Shown one piece after another: positions 42,840 through 52,113 of a DNA stretch of 64,000 nucleotides. The first letter of the stretch is position 1. Every line of letters begins with the position of its first letter. This stretch comes from Brevibacterium yomogidense. GTDB taxonomy: Bacteria; Actinomycetota; Actinomycetes; Actinomycetales; Brevibacteriaceae. Made by a program: the position numbers and the translations under genes. The DNA lies in assembly GCF_016107685.1 (NCBI RefSeq), contig NZ_JABASY010000005.1, forward strand, positions 186,001-250,000. Reading direction: 5' to 3'. The notes beneath the pieces are model-generated. The model did not search any database. It was not told the DNA's origin and was given only the letters and a program-made list of their open reading frames with translations.

Positions 42840-44333
42840 TCAGTGCGAGGTGTCGGGATCCCAGTCCACGCCCAGCGCCTTCCGCATGGGGGCGAACTTC
42901 GCGTCTGTCTCCCGCCGCTCCGACTCCGGGTCCGAATCCGGCATGATGCCGGCGCCCGCGTAGAGGCGGATGCGGTTGCGGGCCTCGAGCTGACCGCACC
43001 GCAGCGCGATGCCGAACTGCCCGTTCCCGTAGCCGTCGACCCAGCCCACCGGACCCGCGTAGCGACCGCGGTCCATCTCCTCGAAATGGCTGATGAGGTC
43101 CATCGCCCGATCCCGCGGGGTCCCGCCCACCGCGGCGGTCGGATGCACCGCGTGCGCGACCTCGAACGGGCTGATCCGCGATCCGTCGGACCGTGAGGAC
43201 AGCCGGCCGTGCGCATCGGAGGCGAGATGGATGACGTTCGCCAGCTGGAGGAGGTGCGGCTCCGGATCGACGTGCAGCTCCTCGGTCACCGGCCCCAGGG
43301 TCGACGCGAGCGAATCGATCGCGTAGGAGTGCTCGACGGAGTCCTTCCTCCCGCCCAGGTGGGTGCGCGCCTGCACGAGCTCCTTCTCCGGGTCGTCCTG
43401 GACCCGGTACGTGCCCGCGAGCACGCGTGAGTGCACCGCACCGTCCTCCACCCCGATGAGCAGCTCCGGCGTCGCACCCACGAGGCCTGCGACGAGGAAG
43501 GCCCACGTGCTGGGGAACGCCGCGTTGAGCCGGCCCAGGACGGAGCGGACGTCGATCTCGTCCTCCGTCGTGATGACCTCGTCGCGCGCGAGCACGATCT
43601 TCCGCTCCCCGGCCTCGGGGCTGCGGAGGCGGGCCGTGGCCTGCTCGACGATCTGCTCGAACCGGTCCGGACTCACGTGCCCCGGCTCCCGCGACACGAT
43701 CCTCTGGTCGCGCAGCGGGGTGGGGGAGAGCTGGAGACCGGGTGCGGCCTCGGCGTCGTCGGAGGCCTGCTCGTCCTCGCCTCCGCACACCTGCGTGAGC
43801 CAGACGCGGCCGTCGCGGCGGCCCAGGACGTACTCGGGGACGTCGACGACCGATTCCACAGCGGAATCGGCGGCGAAGGAGATCGCGGAGAACCCGACCA
43901 GGCCGGACCCCAGCAGCCCCACGCGGTCGTCGACCTGCGCCTCGGCGGTGAGCGCGTCCCACTGGCGGGCGAGGTCGTGGAAGCGGTCCGCGCCGCGGGC
44001 CCGCAGGCGCAGACGGCGGCCGATCCCCACGAGACCCGACCGGCCCCGGACCCAGCAGGTGAAGCCCGAGGCGGGCAGCTGGGAGAGGAAGTCGATCGAC
44101 CGGTTCGGGATGCGGCCCGCGAAAGGAGGGGGCGCATCCGGGGAGAGGCCGTCGACGAACCAGGACCGGACGGTGAGCCGCGGTGCCGTGCTGGTGGGGC
44201 CGGCGGAGGGGGCGGCGGACCCGGTTGAGGGCCCTGCAGCGGACCCGGTGGCCGGTCCTGCGGAAGGCTCGGTGGGCCGCTGTGCGGGGTCGTGTGCGGG
44301 GCGCTGATCGGGGAGCGGGGAGGAGTGTGCCAC
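42840..44333 (-). CDS. menF: Isochorismate synthase
   Basis: Chorismate-binding enzyme that makes isochorismate for MenD. The 497-residue protein has a Pro/Ala/Gly/Ser-rich N-terminal extension of about 50 residues, then the family core: RKIVLARDEV, FLVAGLVGATPELLIGV, LAGTYR, HSYAIDSL, LQLANVIHLASDAHGRL and HPTAAVGGTPRDRAMDLI. The C-terminal RLYAGAGIMPDSDPESE matches the conserved GAGI motif. The gene name follows its role; the synthase could also feed a siderophore, but its place beside menD and ubiE argues for menaquinone. GTG 44333 is preceded by TATCGT six bases away, indicating a leaderless mRNA. Confidence 0.92.
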   Translation of the reverse strand: MAHSSPLPDQRPAHDPAQRPTEPSAGPATGSAAGPSTGSAAPSAGPTSTAPRLTVRSWFVDGLSPDAPPPFAGRIPNRSIDFLSQLPASGFTCWVRGRSGLVGIGRRLRLRARGADRFHDLARQWDALTAEAQVDDRVGLLGSGLVGFSAISFAADSAVESVVDVPEYVLGRRDGRVWLTQVCGGEDEQASDDAEAAPGLQLSPTPLRDQRIVSREPGHVSPDRFEQIVEQATARLRSPEAGERKIVLARDEVITTEDEIDVRSVLGRLNAAFPSTWAFLVAGLVGATPELLIGVEDGAVHSRVLAGTYRVQDDPEKELVQARTHLGGRKDSVEHSYAIDSLASTLGPVTEELHVDPEPHLLQLANVIHLASDAHGRLSSRSDGSRISPFEVAHAVHPTAAVGGTPRDRAMDLISHFEEMDRGRYAGPVGWVDGYGNGQFGIALRCGQLEARNRIRLYAGAGIMPDSDPESERRETDAKFAPMRKALGVDWDPDTSH

Positions 44334-44339
44334 GGTCCC

Positions 44340-44345
44340 ACGATA
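44340..44345 (-). promoter_or_regulatory. -10 box of a leaderless transcript (menF)
   Basis: On the minus strand TATCGT is followed by six bases and the GTG at 44333. Confidence 0.5.
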
Positions 44346-44418
44346 CTGAGTCGTGAGCGCAGCCGATCCCGGCCTCCCGGATTAGCGCACCGTGCGGCGG
44401 TGGGGGAGACTGGTGGGC

Positions 44419-45120
44419 ATGAATCGCGCGCAGCTCGACAAGGACCCCACGGACGTCGCGGCGATGTTCGACACGGTCGCGGACCGCTACGACCTCATGA
44501 ACGACCTGCTGTCACTCGGGCAGACCCGCCGCTGGCGGAAGATCGTGGCGGACGCCGTCGACGCGCAGCCGGGGGAGAAGGTCCTCGACCTGGCCGCAGG
44601 CACCGGGACGAGCTCCGTCCCCTTCGCGCAGGCGGGCGCGAATGTCATCGCGGGCGACATCTCCGAGGGCATGCTCGCGGTGGGGCGCAAGCGCAACCCC
44701 GGCATCCGGTACATGTACGCGGACGCGCTCGACCTGCCGTTCGAGGACGATGAGTTCGACGTCGTCACGATCAGCTTCGGGTTCCGGAACATGCAGGACT
44801 CGCCGCGGGCACTCGCAGAGATGCTGCGGGTGCTGAAGCCCGGCGGACGCCTGGTCATCTGCGAGTTCTCACGCCCCGTGTACGGGCCGTTCGACGTCGT
44901 CTACCGCGAATACCTCATGCGCGCCTTCCCGCCGGTGGCACGCCTCATCAGTTCGAACCCGGAGTCGTACGAGTACCTCGCGGAATCGATCCGCGCGTGG
45001 CCCGGGCAGGACGAACTCGCCCGCATCATCGCTGCCGCCGGCTTCGACCGTGTCCAGTACCGCAACCTGACCGGCGGGATCGTGGCGATCCACCGCGGAC
45101 TCAAGCCGGTGGGCGCGTGA
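44419..45120 (+). CDS. menG: Demethylmenaquinone methyltransferase
   Basis: S-adenosylmethionine-dependent enzyme of the UbiE/MenG family that methylates demethylmenaquinone, the last ring modification. The 233 residues show [24 protein letters not shown], the SAM-binding loop [37 protein letters not shown] and [18 protein letters not shown]. Length is normal. The ATG at 44419 follows a GGGGGAGA. It is divergent from the isochorismate synthase gene and overlaps the next gene as GTGA. Confidence 0.94.
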   Translation: MNRAQLDKDPTDVAAMFDTVADRYDLMNDLLSLGQTRRWRKIVADAVDAQPGEKVLDLAAGTGTSSVPFAQAGANVIAGDISEGMLAVGRKRNPGIRYMYADALDLPFEDDEFDVVTISFGFRNMQDSPRALAEMLRVLKPGGRLVICEFSRPVYGPFDVVYREYLMRAFPPVARLISSNPESYEYLAESIRAWPGQDELARIIAAAGFDRVQYRNLTGGIVAIHRGLKPVGA

Positions 45121-46406
45121 GCCCAGAGGTCATCGACGCGGATGTCGTCGTCGTGGGTGCGGGGCCGGCCGGTTCCGCCACGGCCGCGCACCTCGCGGGG
45201 GCGGGCCTGGACGTCGTCGTGCTGGAGAAGTCGTCGTTCCCCCGCGACAAGGTCTGCGGGGACGCACTCACACCGCGGGCGGTCCGCGAGCTCGGCCACC
45301 TGGGCGTGCCGATGCGTCCGGAGGACGGCTGGCACCGGAACCGGGGGCTGCGCCTCATCGGCGGCGGCCACCGCATGGAGATCGACTGGCCCGGCGGGGG
45401 TGGCTTCCCCGACTACGGCCTCACGAAGACCCGGATGGGCCTCGACGAGACACTCGCCCGCCACGCGCAGCGCGCCGGTGCCCGCCTGTACGAGCAGGTC
45501 GCGGCGACGGACCCGATCGTCGGGTCCGACGGCTGGCTCGAAGGCGTGCGGGCGACCGGCACCGACCACCGCGGGCGCAAGGTGGGACCGGACGCGCACT
45601 TCCGGGCCCCGCTCACGGTCGCGTGCGATGGCGTCTCCTCACGCATCTCCGTGGCGCAGGGGGTGCAGAAGCGCGACGACCGGCCCATGGGCGTGGCCGT
45701 GCGCACCTACCACTCGTCGCCGCGGCACACCGACGACTACCTGGAGAGCTGGCTGGAGCTGCGAGAGTCCGGCGGCGACCCCATGCCCGGCTACGGGTGG
45801 CTGTTCCCGCTGGGCGACGGCACCGTGAACGTGGGGCTGGGCATCCTCGACACCTCGCCTCAGTTCGGCACCGTCAACTATCGGAAGGTGCTCGACGAGT
45901 GGCTGACGGTGATGGGCCACGAATGGGAGATCGACGAATCGACCCAGCTGGAGCGCGTCCGCTCCGCCGCGCTGCCGATGGCGTTCAACCGCACACCGCA
46001 CTTCCGTGACGGGCTCATGCTCGTGGGCGACTCCGCGGGGATGGTGAGCCCGTTCAACGGTGAGGGGATCGACTACGCGCTGGAGAGCGCCCGCATCGCC
46101 GCGGAGGTCATCGTCACGCACCACCGGATGCCCGAGCACCGCCGCAGGGCCGCCCTGCAGGAGTACCCGCAGATCGTCCGCGATCGGTTCGGCGGCTACT
46201 TCACCCTGGGCAGGGTGTTCGCAGATCTGATCGGCAGGCCGGAGCTCATGGGGCTCGGGATCAAGTACGGTATGGGTGTCGACGCGCTCATGACCTTCGC
46301 TGTGAGGCTGCTGGGCAACATCCATCGTGGAGGACAGGACGCGGACGCCATGGATCGCGTCATCGCCGCTCTCATCCGCGCCGTCCCCGCGACGACGAAC
46401 GACTGA
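45117..46406 (+). CDS. Geranylgeranyl reductase family flavoprotein (MenJ-like)
   Basis: FAD-dependent reductase. The 429 residues start with the dinucleotide fold [28 protein letters not shown], then the family signature [43 protein letters not shown] and the second FAD motif [27 protein letters not shown]. In mycobacteria the syntenic MenJ (Rv0561c) saturates the beta-isoprene unit of menaquinone. Location between menG and the polyprenyl synthase gene makes the same role likely here. The GTG at 45117 overlaps menG by four bases. Confidence 0.88.
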   Translation: MSPEVIDADVVVVGAGPAGSATAAHLAGAGLDVVVLEKSSFPRDKVCGDALTPRAVRELGHLGVPMRPEDGWHRNRGLRLIGGGHRMEIDWPGGGGFPDYGLTKTRMGLDETLARHAQRAGARLYEQVAATDPIVGSDGWLEGVRATGTDHRGRKVGPDAHFRAPLTVACDGVSSRISVAQGVQKRDDRPMGVAVRTYHSSPRHTDDYLESWLELRESGGDPMPGYGWLFPLGDGTVNVGLGILDTSPQFGTVNYRKVLDEWLTVMGHEWEIDESTQLERVRSAALPMAFNRTPHFRDGLMLVGDSAGMVSPFNGEGIDYALESARIAAEVIVTHHRMPEHRRRAALQEYPQIVRDRFGGYFTLGRVFADLIGRPELMGLGIKYGMGVDALMTFAVRLLGNIHRGGQDADAMDRVIAALIRAVPATTND

Positions 46407-46421
46407 GGCCGGTGGATGCGA

Positions 46422-46427
46422 TACTGT
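46422..46427 (+). promoter_or_regulatory. -10 box upstream of the polyprenyl diphosphate synthase gene
   Basis: TACTGT would start transcription near 46434, upstream of the AAGAGG ribosome site at 46445-46450. It lies downstream of the GTG at 46412, which argues against that codon being the start. Confidence 0.35.
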
Positions 46428-46453
46428 CTGCGACGTCTGAGACCAAGAGGATG

Positions 46454-47497
46454 ATGAACGACCCGATGACTGCCGATACCGCGGGCACCCTGTCGCATCC
46501 GCAGGCGGGCCCCTTCGCCGCTGCGGACTCTGCCCTGGCGACGGACCTGACGACCCGCCTGGACCTCGTCGAGGAGCGGCTGAGCGAGGCTGCCGCCCAG
46601 GCGGAGCGCCTCCCGCACGAAGCATCCCACCACCTCATGCGGGCCGGAGGGAAGCGGGTGCGACCGATGCTGGTCCTGCTCGCCGCGGAGCTGGGCGACG
46701 GCGGCCACTCCGACGTGATCGACGCGGCCGCCGCAGTTGAACTCATCCACCTGGCGACGCTGTACCACGACGACGTCATGGACGATGCGCCCGTGCGCCG
46801 CGGTGCGCCCAGCGCGCACGAGGTGTGGGGCAACTCCGTCGCGATCCTCACCGGTGACCTCCTCTTCGCCCGCGCCTCGCTGCTGTCGGCCCGCCTGGGC
46901 CCGGAGGCGGTGCGCCTGCAGGCGACGACGTTCGAGCGTCTGGTCCTGGGGCAGCTGTCGGAGTTCGCCGGCCCGCTGCCGGAGGACGACCCGATCGCGC
47001 ACTACATCCAGGTGCTGTCGGACAAGACGGGGTCGCTCATCGCAGCCGCCGGTGAGTTCGGGCTGCGCTTCTCCGGCGCGCCCGCCACGTTCATCGAGCC
47101 GCTGCGCGACTACGGGGAGAAGGTGGGTGTCGCCTTCCAGCTGGCGGACGACATCATCGACCTCACATCCGACGCGGAGACGTCCGGCAAGCAGCCGGGG
47201 ACGGACCTGCGGGAGGGCGTGCCGACCCTGCCCGTCCTCTTCGCCCGCCGTGCCGCGGACGCCGGGGACAGCACCGCCGCCGAGGTCGTGGCCCTGCTGG
47301 AGGCCGACCTCACCTCTGATGAGGCGCTGGAGGCGGCGCGCTCCGCGCTCGCAGCCCACCCGGTCACCGGACAGGCGCGTGCAGAAGCGCGGCGCTGGTC
47401 GGACGACGCGATCGACGCGCTGGATGCGCTGCCCGCCGGTGAGGTCCGCGACGGGCTCGAGGCGTTCGCACACCAGGTGGTCGAGCGCACCTCCTGA
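46454..47497 (+). CDS. Polyprenyl diphosphate synthase
   Basis: Trans-prenyltransferase that builds the menaquinone side-chain diphosphate. The 347 residues contain GGKRVRPML, the first Asp-rich motif in LYHDDVMDDAPVRRG, and the second in FQLADDIIDLTSDAE, followed by GVPTLPVLFA. The short spacing and residues before the first Asp-rich motif fit long-chain (heptaprenyl- or octaprenyl-like) synthases, but chain length cannot be read with certainty. The start is one of ATG 46451, 46454 or 46466; 46454 is closest to a usable AAGAGG. It corresponds to grcC1 (Rv0562) in synteny. Confidence 0.9.
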   Translation: MNDPMTADTAGTLSHPQAGPFAAADSALATDLTTRLDLVEERLSEAAAQAERLPHEASHHLMRAGGKRVRPMLVLLAAELGDGGHSDVIDAAAAVELIHLATLYHDDVMDDAPVRRGAPSAHEVWGNSVAILTGDLLFARASLLSARLGPEAVRLQATTFERLVLGQLSEFAGPLPEDDPIAHYIQVLSDKTGSLIAAAGEFGLRFSGAPATFIEPLRDYGEKVGVAFQLADDIIDLTSDAETSGKQPGTDLREGVPTLPVLFARRAADAGDSTAAEVVALLEADLTSDEALEAARSALAAHPVTGQARAEARRWSDDAIDALDALPAGEVRDGLEAFAHQVVERTS

Positions 47498-47511
47498 GTG
47501 GGAGTGCGCAC

Positions 47512-47545
47512 CGCTGACCGCGCGTGCGTGCCGGTCCGGTCAGCG
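47512..47545. terminator. Possible bidirectional hairpin between polyprenyl synthase and rarD
   Basis: CGCTGACCG (47512-47520) and CGGTCAGCG (47537-47545) form a perfect 9-bp stem with a 16-base loop. It overlaps the last codons of rarD, so it may be partly coincidental. Confidence 0.35.
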
Positions 47546-48466
47546 TCTGCGTGACACGCGGACCATGTCCGTGATGAAGAGCGAGCACGCGATCCAGATG
47601 ATGAGGAACCCTGCCCAGCGGGCCGGTGACATCTCTTCGCCCAGCAGCCAGACGCCCGTGATGAACTGCATCGTCGGGGTGATGAACTGGAGCATCCCCA
47701 CCCAGCTGAGCGGGATCCGCCGCGTCGCGGCGCTGAACAGCAGGAGCGGAACCGCGGTGGCCGGTCCCAGGAGGAGCATGAGGACGAGGTGCCACGAGCC
47801 CTGCTGGGTGAACGTGTCCGCTTCGGTGCTGAGCGTCCAGCCGATGAAGGCGGCGGCGGGTGCCGTGAGGACCAGGGTCTCGATGCTCAGCCCGCCCAGC
47901 GCGCCCACGGTGCCGCCCACCTTGTTCTTCACGAGCCCGTAGCCCGCGAACGTGAACGCGACGAGCAGGCCCAGCCAGGGCACGGCGCCGTAGCCGATCG
48001 ATATGACCAGCACGGCGACGAACGCGACGCCCACCGCCGCCCACTGGAGCGGCCGGAGTTTCTCCCTCAGGAAGACGACGCCCAGCAGGATCGTGATGAG
48101 CGGGTTGATGTAGTAGCCCAGGGACACCTCGACGACGCGGCCCAGCTCCACACCCAGCAGGAATCCCAGCCAGTTGATGCACACGAGGATGCTCGCGGCG
48201 ACCAGCAGCCACGTGGTGCGCGGGCTGGTGAGGATGCGCCACACCAGCGGGTAGCCCCGCGTGAGCCCGAGCAGCAGGGCGCAGAAGACCAGGCACCACA
48301 CGATCCGGTGCGCGAGGATCTCAAGGCTCCCTGCGGGCGCGAGCGCGGAGAAGTAGAGGGGGAGGAAGCCCCAGAGCAGGTAGGCGGCGGTGCCGTTCGC
48401 CAGACCGGCACGGCGTCGGGCCGTCTGATCGGCGGGCAGCCCGGAGGCGTCGGAGTTCTGGGTCAC
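47540..48466 (-). CDS. rarD: EamA family transporter RarD
   Basis: A 308-residue integral membrane protein with ten hydrophobic helices in two EamA repeats. LWGFLPLYFSALAPAGSLEILAHRIVWCL at the N-terminus and NWLGFLLGVELGRVVEVSLGYYINPLITILLGVVFLREKL in the first half are characteristic of RarD. The substrate is not known for this family. The GTG at 48466 is preceded by TAGAGT six bases away and a TTGTTC -35-like hexamer at 48498-48503 (19-base spacer), giving a leaderless transcript. It converges on the polyprenyl synthase gene. Confidence 0.9.
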   Translation of the reverse strand: MTQNSDASGLPADQTARRRAGLANGTAAYLLWGFLPLYFSALAPAGSLEILAHRIVWCLVFCALLLGLTRGYPLVWRILTSPRTTWLLVAASILVCINWLGFLLGVELGRVVEVSLGYYINPLITILLGVVFLREKLRPLQWAAVGVAFVAVLVISIGYGAVPWLGLLVAFTFAGYGLVKNKVGGTVGALGGLSIETLVLTAPAAAFIGWTLSTEADTFTQQGSWHLVLMLLLGPATAVPLLLFSAATRRIPLSWVGMLQFITPTMQFITGVWLLGEEMSPARWAGFLIIWIACSLFITDMVRVSRRR

Positions 48467-48472
48467 AGGCCC

Positions 48473-48503
48473 ACTCTAGTGATGCCTGTGAGTTCCCGAA
48501 CAA
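48473..48503 (-). promoter_or_regulatory. rarD promoter with leaderless spacing
   Basis: On the minus strand TTGTTC, a 19-base spacer and TAGAGT (48473-48478) precede the GTG at 48466 by six bases. Confidence 0.5.
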
Positions 48504-48551
48504 CCGGTCCGGGTGTGAGCGGGGTCGCGGCGCGATGAGGTGAGGCAGCAC

Positions 48552-48557
48552 TAAGAT
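48552..48557 (+). promoter_or_regulatory. Possible -10 box of fprA
   Basis: TAAGAT lies 65 bases before the GTG at 48623. The leader would hold the GGAAGG ribosome site. No firm -35 is visible. Confidence 0.3.
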
Positions 48558-48622
48558 GGACGGTCGGTACTCGTCAGTCGTGGTGGCCGCAGACCAGGCC
48601 ACCCGCGGAAGGTGTGTGAAAC

Positions 48623-50008
48623 GTGAGTCGAGCTCTTCGTGTGGCGATCGTCGGCGCCGGTCCGGCGGGAATCTATGCAGCTGACCTTCTCACGAAGGCG
48701 GAACGCGACTTCGAACTGAGCATCGATCTCTTCGAGCGGCTGCCCGCACCGTTCGGGCTCGTCCGCTACGGCGTCGCCCCGGACCACCCGCGCATCAAGG
48801 GCATCCAGAACGCGCTCATCAAGGTGCTGGACCGCGGCGACGTGCGACTGCTCGCGAACGTTGACTTCGGGACGGACATCACGCTCGAGGACCTGAGGCA
48901 CCACTACGACGCGATCATCTTCTCCACCGGCTCGTTCGACGATGCGCGTCTGGACCTGCCGGGGGTCGACCTGCCGCGGTCGTACGGCGCCGCGGATTTC
49001 GTCAACTGGTACGACGCGCATCCGGACGTGTCGCAGGAGTGGCCGCTGGACTCCGAACGCGTCGCGGTGATCGGAAACGGCAACGTCGCCCTCGACGTGG
49101 CCCGCGTGCTGGCCAAGCAGGCGGACGACATGCTGAGCACGGAGATCCCCCACCACGTGTACGAGGGGCTGAGGGACTCGAAGGTGACGGACGTCCACGT
49201 GTTCGGTCGCCGCGGTCCCGCGCAGACGAAGTTCACGCCGCTGGAGCTGCGCGAAGTGGGTCTTGTCAAGGACGTCGACATCGTCGTGTACCCGGAGGAC
49301 TACGAGTTCGACGAGGCGTCGATGGCGGCGATCCACAGCAGCAACCAGACGAAGCAGGTCACGAAGACCCTCACCGACTTCACCCTGCGCGAACCCACGG
49401 GCGCATCGCGCAGGCTCCACTTCCACTTCCTCCACTCGCCCGTCGAGATCCTGGGCGACGAGGACTCCGGGGTCACCGGGCTGCGGACGGAGCGCCAGCA
49501 GCTCGACGGCAACGGGGGGGTCGTGGGCACCGGCACGATGCACGACTGGGACCTGGACGCTGTCTACCGCGCCGTGGGCTACTTCGGCTCACCGCTGTCG
49601 CAGATCCCCTTCGACGCGTCGAAGGGCGTCATCACGAACGTCGAGGGACGCGTGCACGCGGGCGATTCGCAGGCTGCGGCCGCAGACACCCCCGTCATCG
49701 ACGGTCTCTACGCCACCGGCTGGATCAAGCGGGGGCCCGTGGGGCTCATCGGCCACACGAAGGGGGACGCGCTGGAGACGATCACGCACCTCATCGAGGA
49801 CCGCAACGCCGGCCGTCTCCCCGAGCCGGAGGAGCCGTCGGAGGACGCGATCATCGCGCTGCTGGAGTCCCGCGGTGTCGACTTCGCGGACTGGGACGGG
49901 TTCCACCGACTCGAATCCGCAGAGCGGGCCCTGGGCGAGCCCCAGGGTCGCGAGCGCATGAAGATCGCCACGCGCCACGAGATGCTGGAGCACTCGCGGA
50001 GGCAGTGA
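48623..50008 (+). CDS. fprA: Ferredoxin/adrenodoxin-type NADP+ reductase
   Basis: Flavoenzyme that transfers electrons between NADPH and ferredoxin. The 461-residue protein closely follows the mitochondrial adrenodoxin-reductase-like FprA of M. tuberculosis: FAD loop VAIVGAGPAGIYAADLL, RLPAPFGLVRYGVAPDHPRIK, the NADP segment VIGNGNVALDVARVL, FGRRGPAQTKFTPLELRE, RAVGYFGSPL and TGWIKRGPVGLIGHTKGDA. The GTG at 48623 is preceded by GGAAGG. A strong hairpin (50118-50164) follows. A G7 run at about 49515 lies within the intact frame. Confidence 0.92.
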   Translation: MSRALRVAIVGAGPAGIYAADLLTKAERDFELSIDLFERLPAPFGLVRYGVAPDHPRIKGIQNALIKVLDRGDVRLLANVDFGTDITLEDLRHHYDAIIFSTGSFDDARLDLPGVDLPRSYGAADFVNWYDAHPDVSQEWPLDSERVAVIGNGNVALDVARVLAKQADDMLSTEIPHHVYEGLRDSKVTDVHVFGRRGPAQTKFTPLELREVGLVKDVDIVVYPEDYEFDEASMAAIHSSNQTKQVTKTLTDFTLREPTGASRRLHFHFLHSPVEILGDEDSGVTGLRTERQQLDGNGGVVGTGTMHDWDLDAVYRAVGYFGSPLSQIPFDASKGVITNVEGRVHAGDSQAAAADTPVIDGLYATGWIKRGPVGLIGHTKGDALETITHLIEDRNAGRLPEPEEPSEDAIIALLESRGVDFADWDGFHRLESAERALGEPQGRERMKIATRHEMLEHSRRQ

Positions 50009-50117
50009 CGGGGCGGTAGGGGCCACGACCATCGACCAGATCGCCAGAGCGCCCGCGACATCGACGGCGACGACGCGCCCCGGCAGAACTCATGCGTCGG
50101 AGTCTGGAGAAGCATGA

Positions 50118-50164
50118 ACGACGAGGCGGCCGCACCCGGGAAAGGGGTGCGGCCGCCTCGTCGT
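50118..50164. terminator. Strong bidirectional terminator between fprA and ectC
   Basis: Arms 50118-50137 and 50145-50164 are perfectly complementary over 20 bp with a seven-base loop. The genes on both sides run towards it. Confidence 0.85.
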
Positions 50165-50184
50165 CTGCACGGATCGGGGATCCG

Positions 50185-50589
50185 TCAGGAGATGGGGGTG
50201 CCGTCCTCGTTGAGCGCGGGGTAGACCCCGTTCTCGTCGTGGACCTCACGACCGGTCACCGGCGGGTTGAAGACGCACACCATGCGCATCTCGTGCTCCG
50301 TCCGCACCGTGTGCTTGTCGTGCTTGTCGAGGAGATACATCGTGCCGTCACGCAGCTCGTGCACCTCGCCCGTCTCCTCGTTCGTGATGGTGCCGGACCC
50401 GCCCACGCAGTAGACGGCCTCGATGTGGTTCTGGTAGTGGAACGTCGAGGTCGTGCCTGCGAAGAGGGTCGTCTCGTGGAACGAGAAGCCGACGCCCTCA
50501 CGGGCCAGCACCATGCGACGGCTGCGCCAGTTGTCGCTGACGATGTCGCGCTCGGTGCCGTTGAGGTCGTCGATGTTCACGACGTACAT
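50185..50589 (-). CDS. ectC: L-ectoine synthase
   Basis: Cyclises N-gamma-acetyl-diaminobutyrate to ectoine, a compatible solute. The 134-residue cupin has the usual family features: VRNxDDL-like VVNIDDLNGTERDI, GFSFHETTLFAGTTSTFHYQNHIEAVYC with metal-binding residues, and GTMYLLDKHDKHTVR. Length matches EctC (about 130). ATG 50589 follows AGGAG. It is last in ectA-ectB-ectC, all on the minus strand, and a strong hairpin lies beyond its stop. No ectD hydroxylase gene is seen here. Confidence 0.96.
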   Translation of the reverse strand: MYVVNIDDLNGTERDIVSDNWRSRRMVLAREGVGFSFHETTLFAGTTSTFHYQNHIEAVYCVGGSGTITNEETGEVHELRDGTMYLLDKHDKHTVRTEHEMRMVCVFNPPVTGREVHDENGVYPALNEDGTPIS

Positions 50590-50647
50590 GGATCACTCCT
50601 GGGGGTAAGGGACGGATGGGGGTGATGCGGTGAGGCTACCGGATGCC

Positions 50648-51955
50648 TCAGGAGGCGGTGTTCGCAGGGGTGGCTGCGGCCTCGGCATCGGTGCCGCGGT
50701 CAACGGCAGGGCCGGTGACGGTGCGGATGGCGGCCTCGAGGAGGTCCAGACCGCGGTCCAGCTCCTCGGTCGTCACGGTGAGCGGTGGCATGATCTTGAC
50801 GACCTCGTCGTCCGGACCGGACGTCTCCACGAGGAGACCCGTGCGGAACGACTCCGACGCGATCTTGCCTGCGGCCTCCTTGTCGTCGAACACGAGGCCC
50901 GACAGGAACCCGCGACCGCGCACGCCCGCACCACTCGTCGACAGCGCGATCGACTCGAGGCGACCGTGGAGCTGATTGATCCGCGATGCCAGCTGCTCCT
51001 GGAACGCGCTGTCCGCCCAGAACTCCTTGAGTGCGGCGGTCGCGGTGACGAATGCGGGGTTGTTGCCGCGGAACGTGCCGTTGTGCTCGCCCGGCGACCA
51101 GATGTCGAGCTCCGGGCGGAACAGGGTGAGTGCCATCGGCAGGCCGGAGCCGGAGATGGACTTCGACAGGCAGACGATGTCCGGGACGATCCCCGCGTCC
51201 TCGAAGCTGAAGAACGAGCCCGTCCGACCGCAGCCGGCCTGCACGTCGTCGACGACGAGGAGGATGTCGTGCTCCGTGCAGAGCTCCGACAGGCGGCGCA
51301 GCCAGGCGTTGCGTGCTGCGCGCAGCCCGCCCTCGCCCTGCACCGTCTCGACGATGATCGCCGCAGGCTTGTCGACACCGGAGCCGGAGTCCTCGAGGAC
51401 CCGCTCCAGCCACATGAAGTCGGCCGTCTCACCGTCGAAGTAGTCGTCGTACGGGATCTTCGACGAGTTCGTGAGGGGGATGCCCGCACCCTGGCGCTTC
51501 ATCGAGTTGCCGGTCACGGACAGCGAACCAAGCGTCATGCCGTGGAACGCGTTCGTGAACGACAGGATGTGCTGACGGCCCGTGTGCTTGCGTGCGAGCT
51601 TGAGCGCCGCCTCGACCGTGTTGGTGCCCGTGGGGCCGGGGAACATGACCTTGTACGGCAGTTCGCGCGGCTCGAGGATGACGTCCTTGAACGTCTCGAG
51701 GAACTCGCGCTTCGCGGGAGTCATCATGTCCATCGAGTGGAGGACCGCACCGGACTGCAGGTACTCGACGAGCGGCTCCATGACGACAGGGTTGTTGTGC
51801 CCGTAGTTGAGGGCACCCGCGCCGGAGAAGAAGTCGAGGTACCGGGTGCCGGACGCGTCGGTCTGCGTCGCGCCGGAGGCCTGGACGAACTCCACCGGCC
51901 AGCTGCGTGAATAGCTGCGGACCTCGGATTCGAGGGAATAGAAGATGTCGGTCAT
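50648..51955 (-). CDS. ectB: Diaminobutyrate-2-oxoglutarate transaminase
   Basis: Pyridoxal-phosphate enzyme that makes L-2,4-diaminobutyrate from aspartate semialdehyde. The 435 residues start with MTDIFYSLESEVRSYSRSWP and include LNYGHNNP, the cofactor loop GPTGTNTVEAALKLAR, FTNAFHGMTLGSLSVTG, VDDVQAGCGRTG and the Lys in LSKSISGSGLPMAL. Length is typical, with a short Ala/Thr-rich tail. ATG 51955 has AGGAAGGTGAG upstream. The 158-base gap to ectA shows no promoter better than the ectA one. Confidence 0.95.
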   Translation of the reverse strand: MTDIFYSLESEVRSYSRSWPVEFVQASGATQTDASGTRYLDFFSGAGALNYGHNNPVVMEPLVEYLQSGAVLHSMDMMTPAKREFLETFKDVILEPRELPYKVMFPGPTGTNTVEAALKLARKHTGRQHILSFTNAFHGMTLGSLSVTGNSMKRQGAGIPLTNSSKIPYDDYFDGETADFMWLERVLEDSGSGVDKPAAIIVETVQGEGGLRAARNAWLRRLSELCTEHDILLVVDDVQAGCGRTGSFFSFEDAGIVPDIVCLSKSISGSGLPMALTLFRPELDIWSPGEHNGTFRGNNPAFVTATAALKEFWADSAFQEQLASRINQLHGRLESIALSTSGAGVRGRGFLSGLVFDDKEAAGKIASESFRTGLLVETSGPDDEVVKIMPPLTVTTEELDRGLDLLEAAIRTVTGPAVDRGTDAEAAATPANTAS

Positions 51956-52113
51956 GGTGGTTCTCACCTTCCTGGGGTCTTCGACCCTTGGGATTCGACC
52001 GAACGGGAGCCGCTTCTCGGCTGCTGGACCGAACGGTCCGGACGTGTACGGGGTTGCAGCCCGCATCGCCCGAGGCGTGTGGTGCGGTGGGTACCGCAGG
52101 GGATGATCTGCGC

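Noticed and set aside
41389..43962. An 857-codon open frame on the minus strand across menD and part of menF
   Set aside because: It is antisense to menD with its conserved motifs and overlaps menF in another frame. Its translation is Arg/Gly/Pro-rich with no motif, which is typical of shadow frames in high-GC DNA.
46412..46453. GTG at 46412 as start of the polyprenyl diphosphate synthase
   Set aside because: A TANNNT box lies downstream of it and a ribosome site stands just before the ATGs at 46451-46466. The extra residues do not resemble the family.
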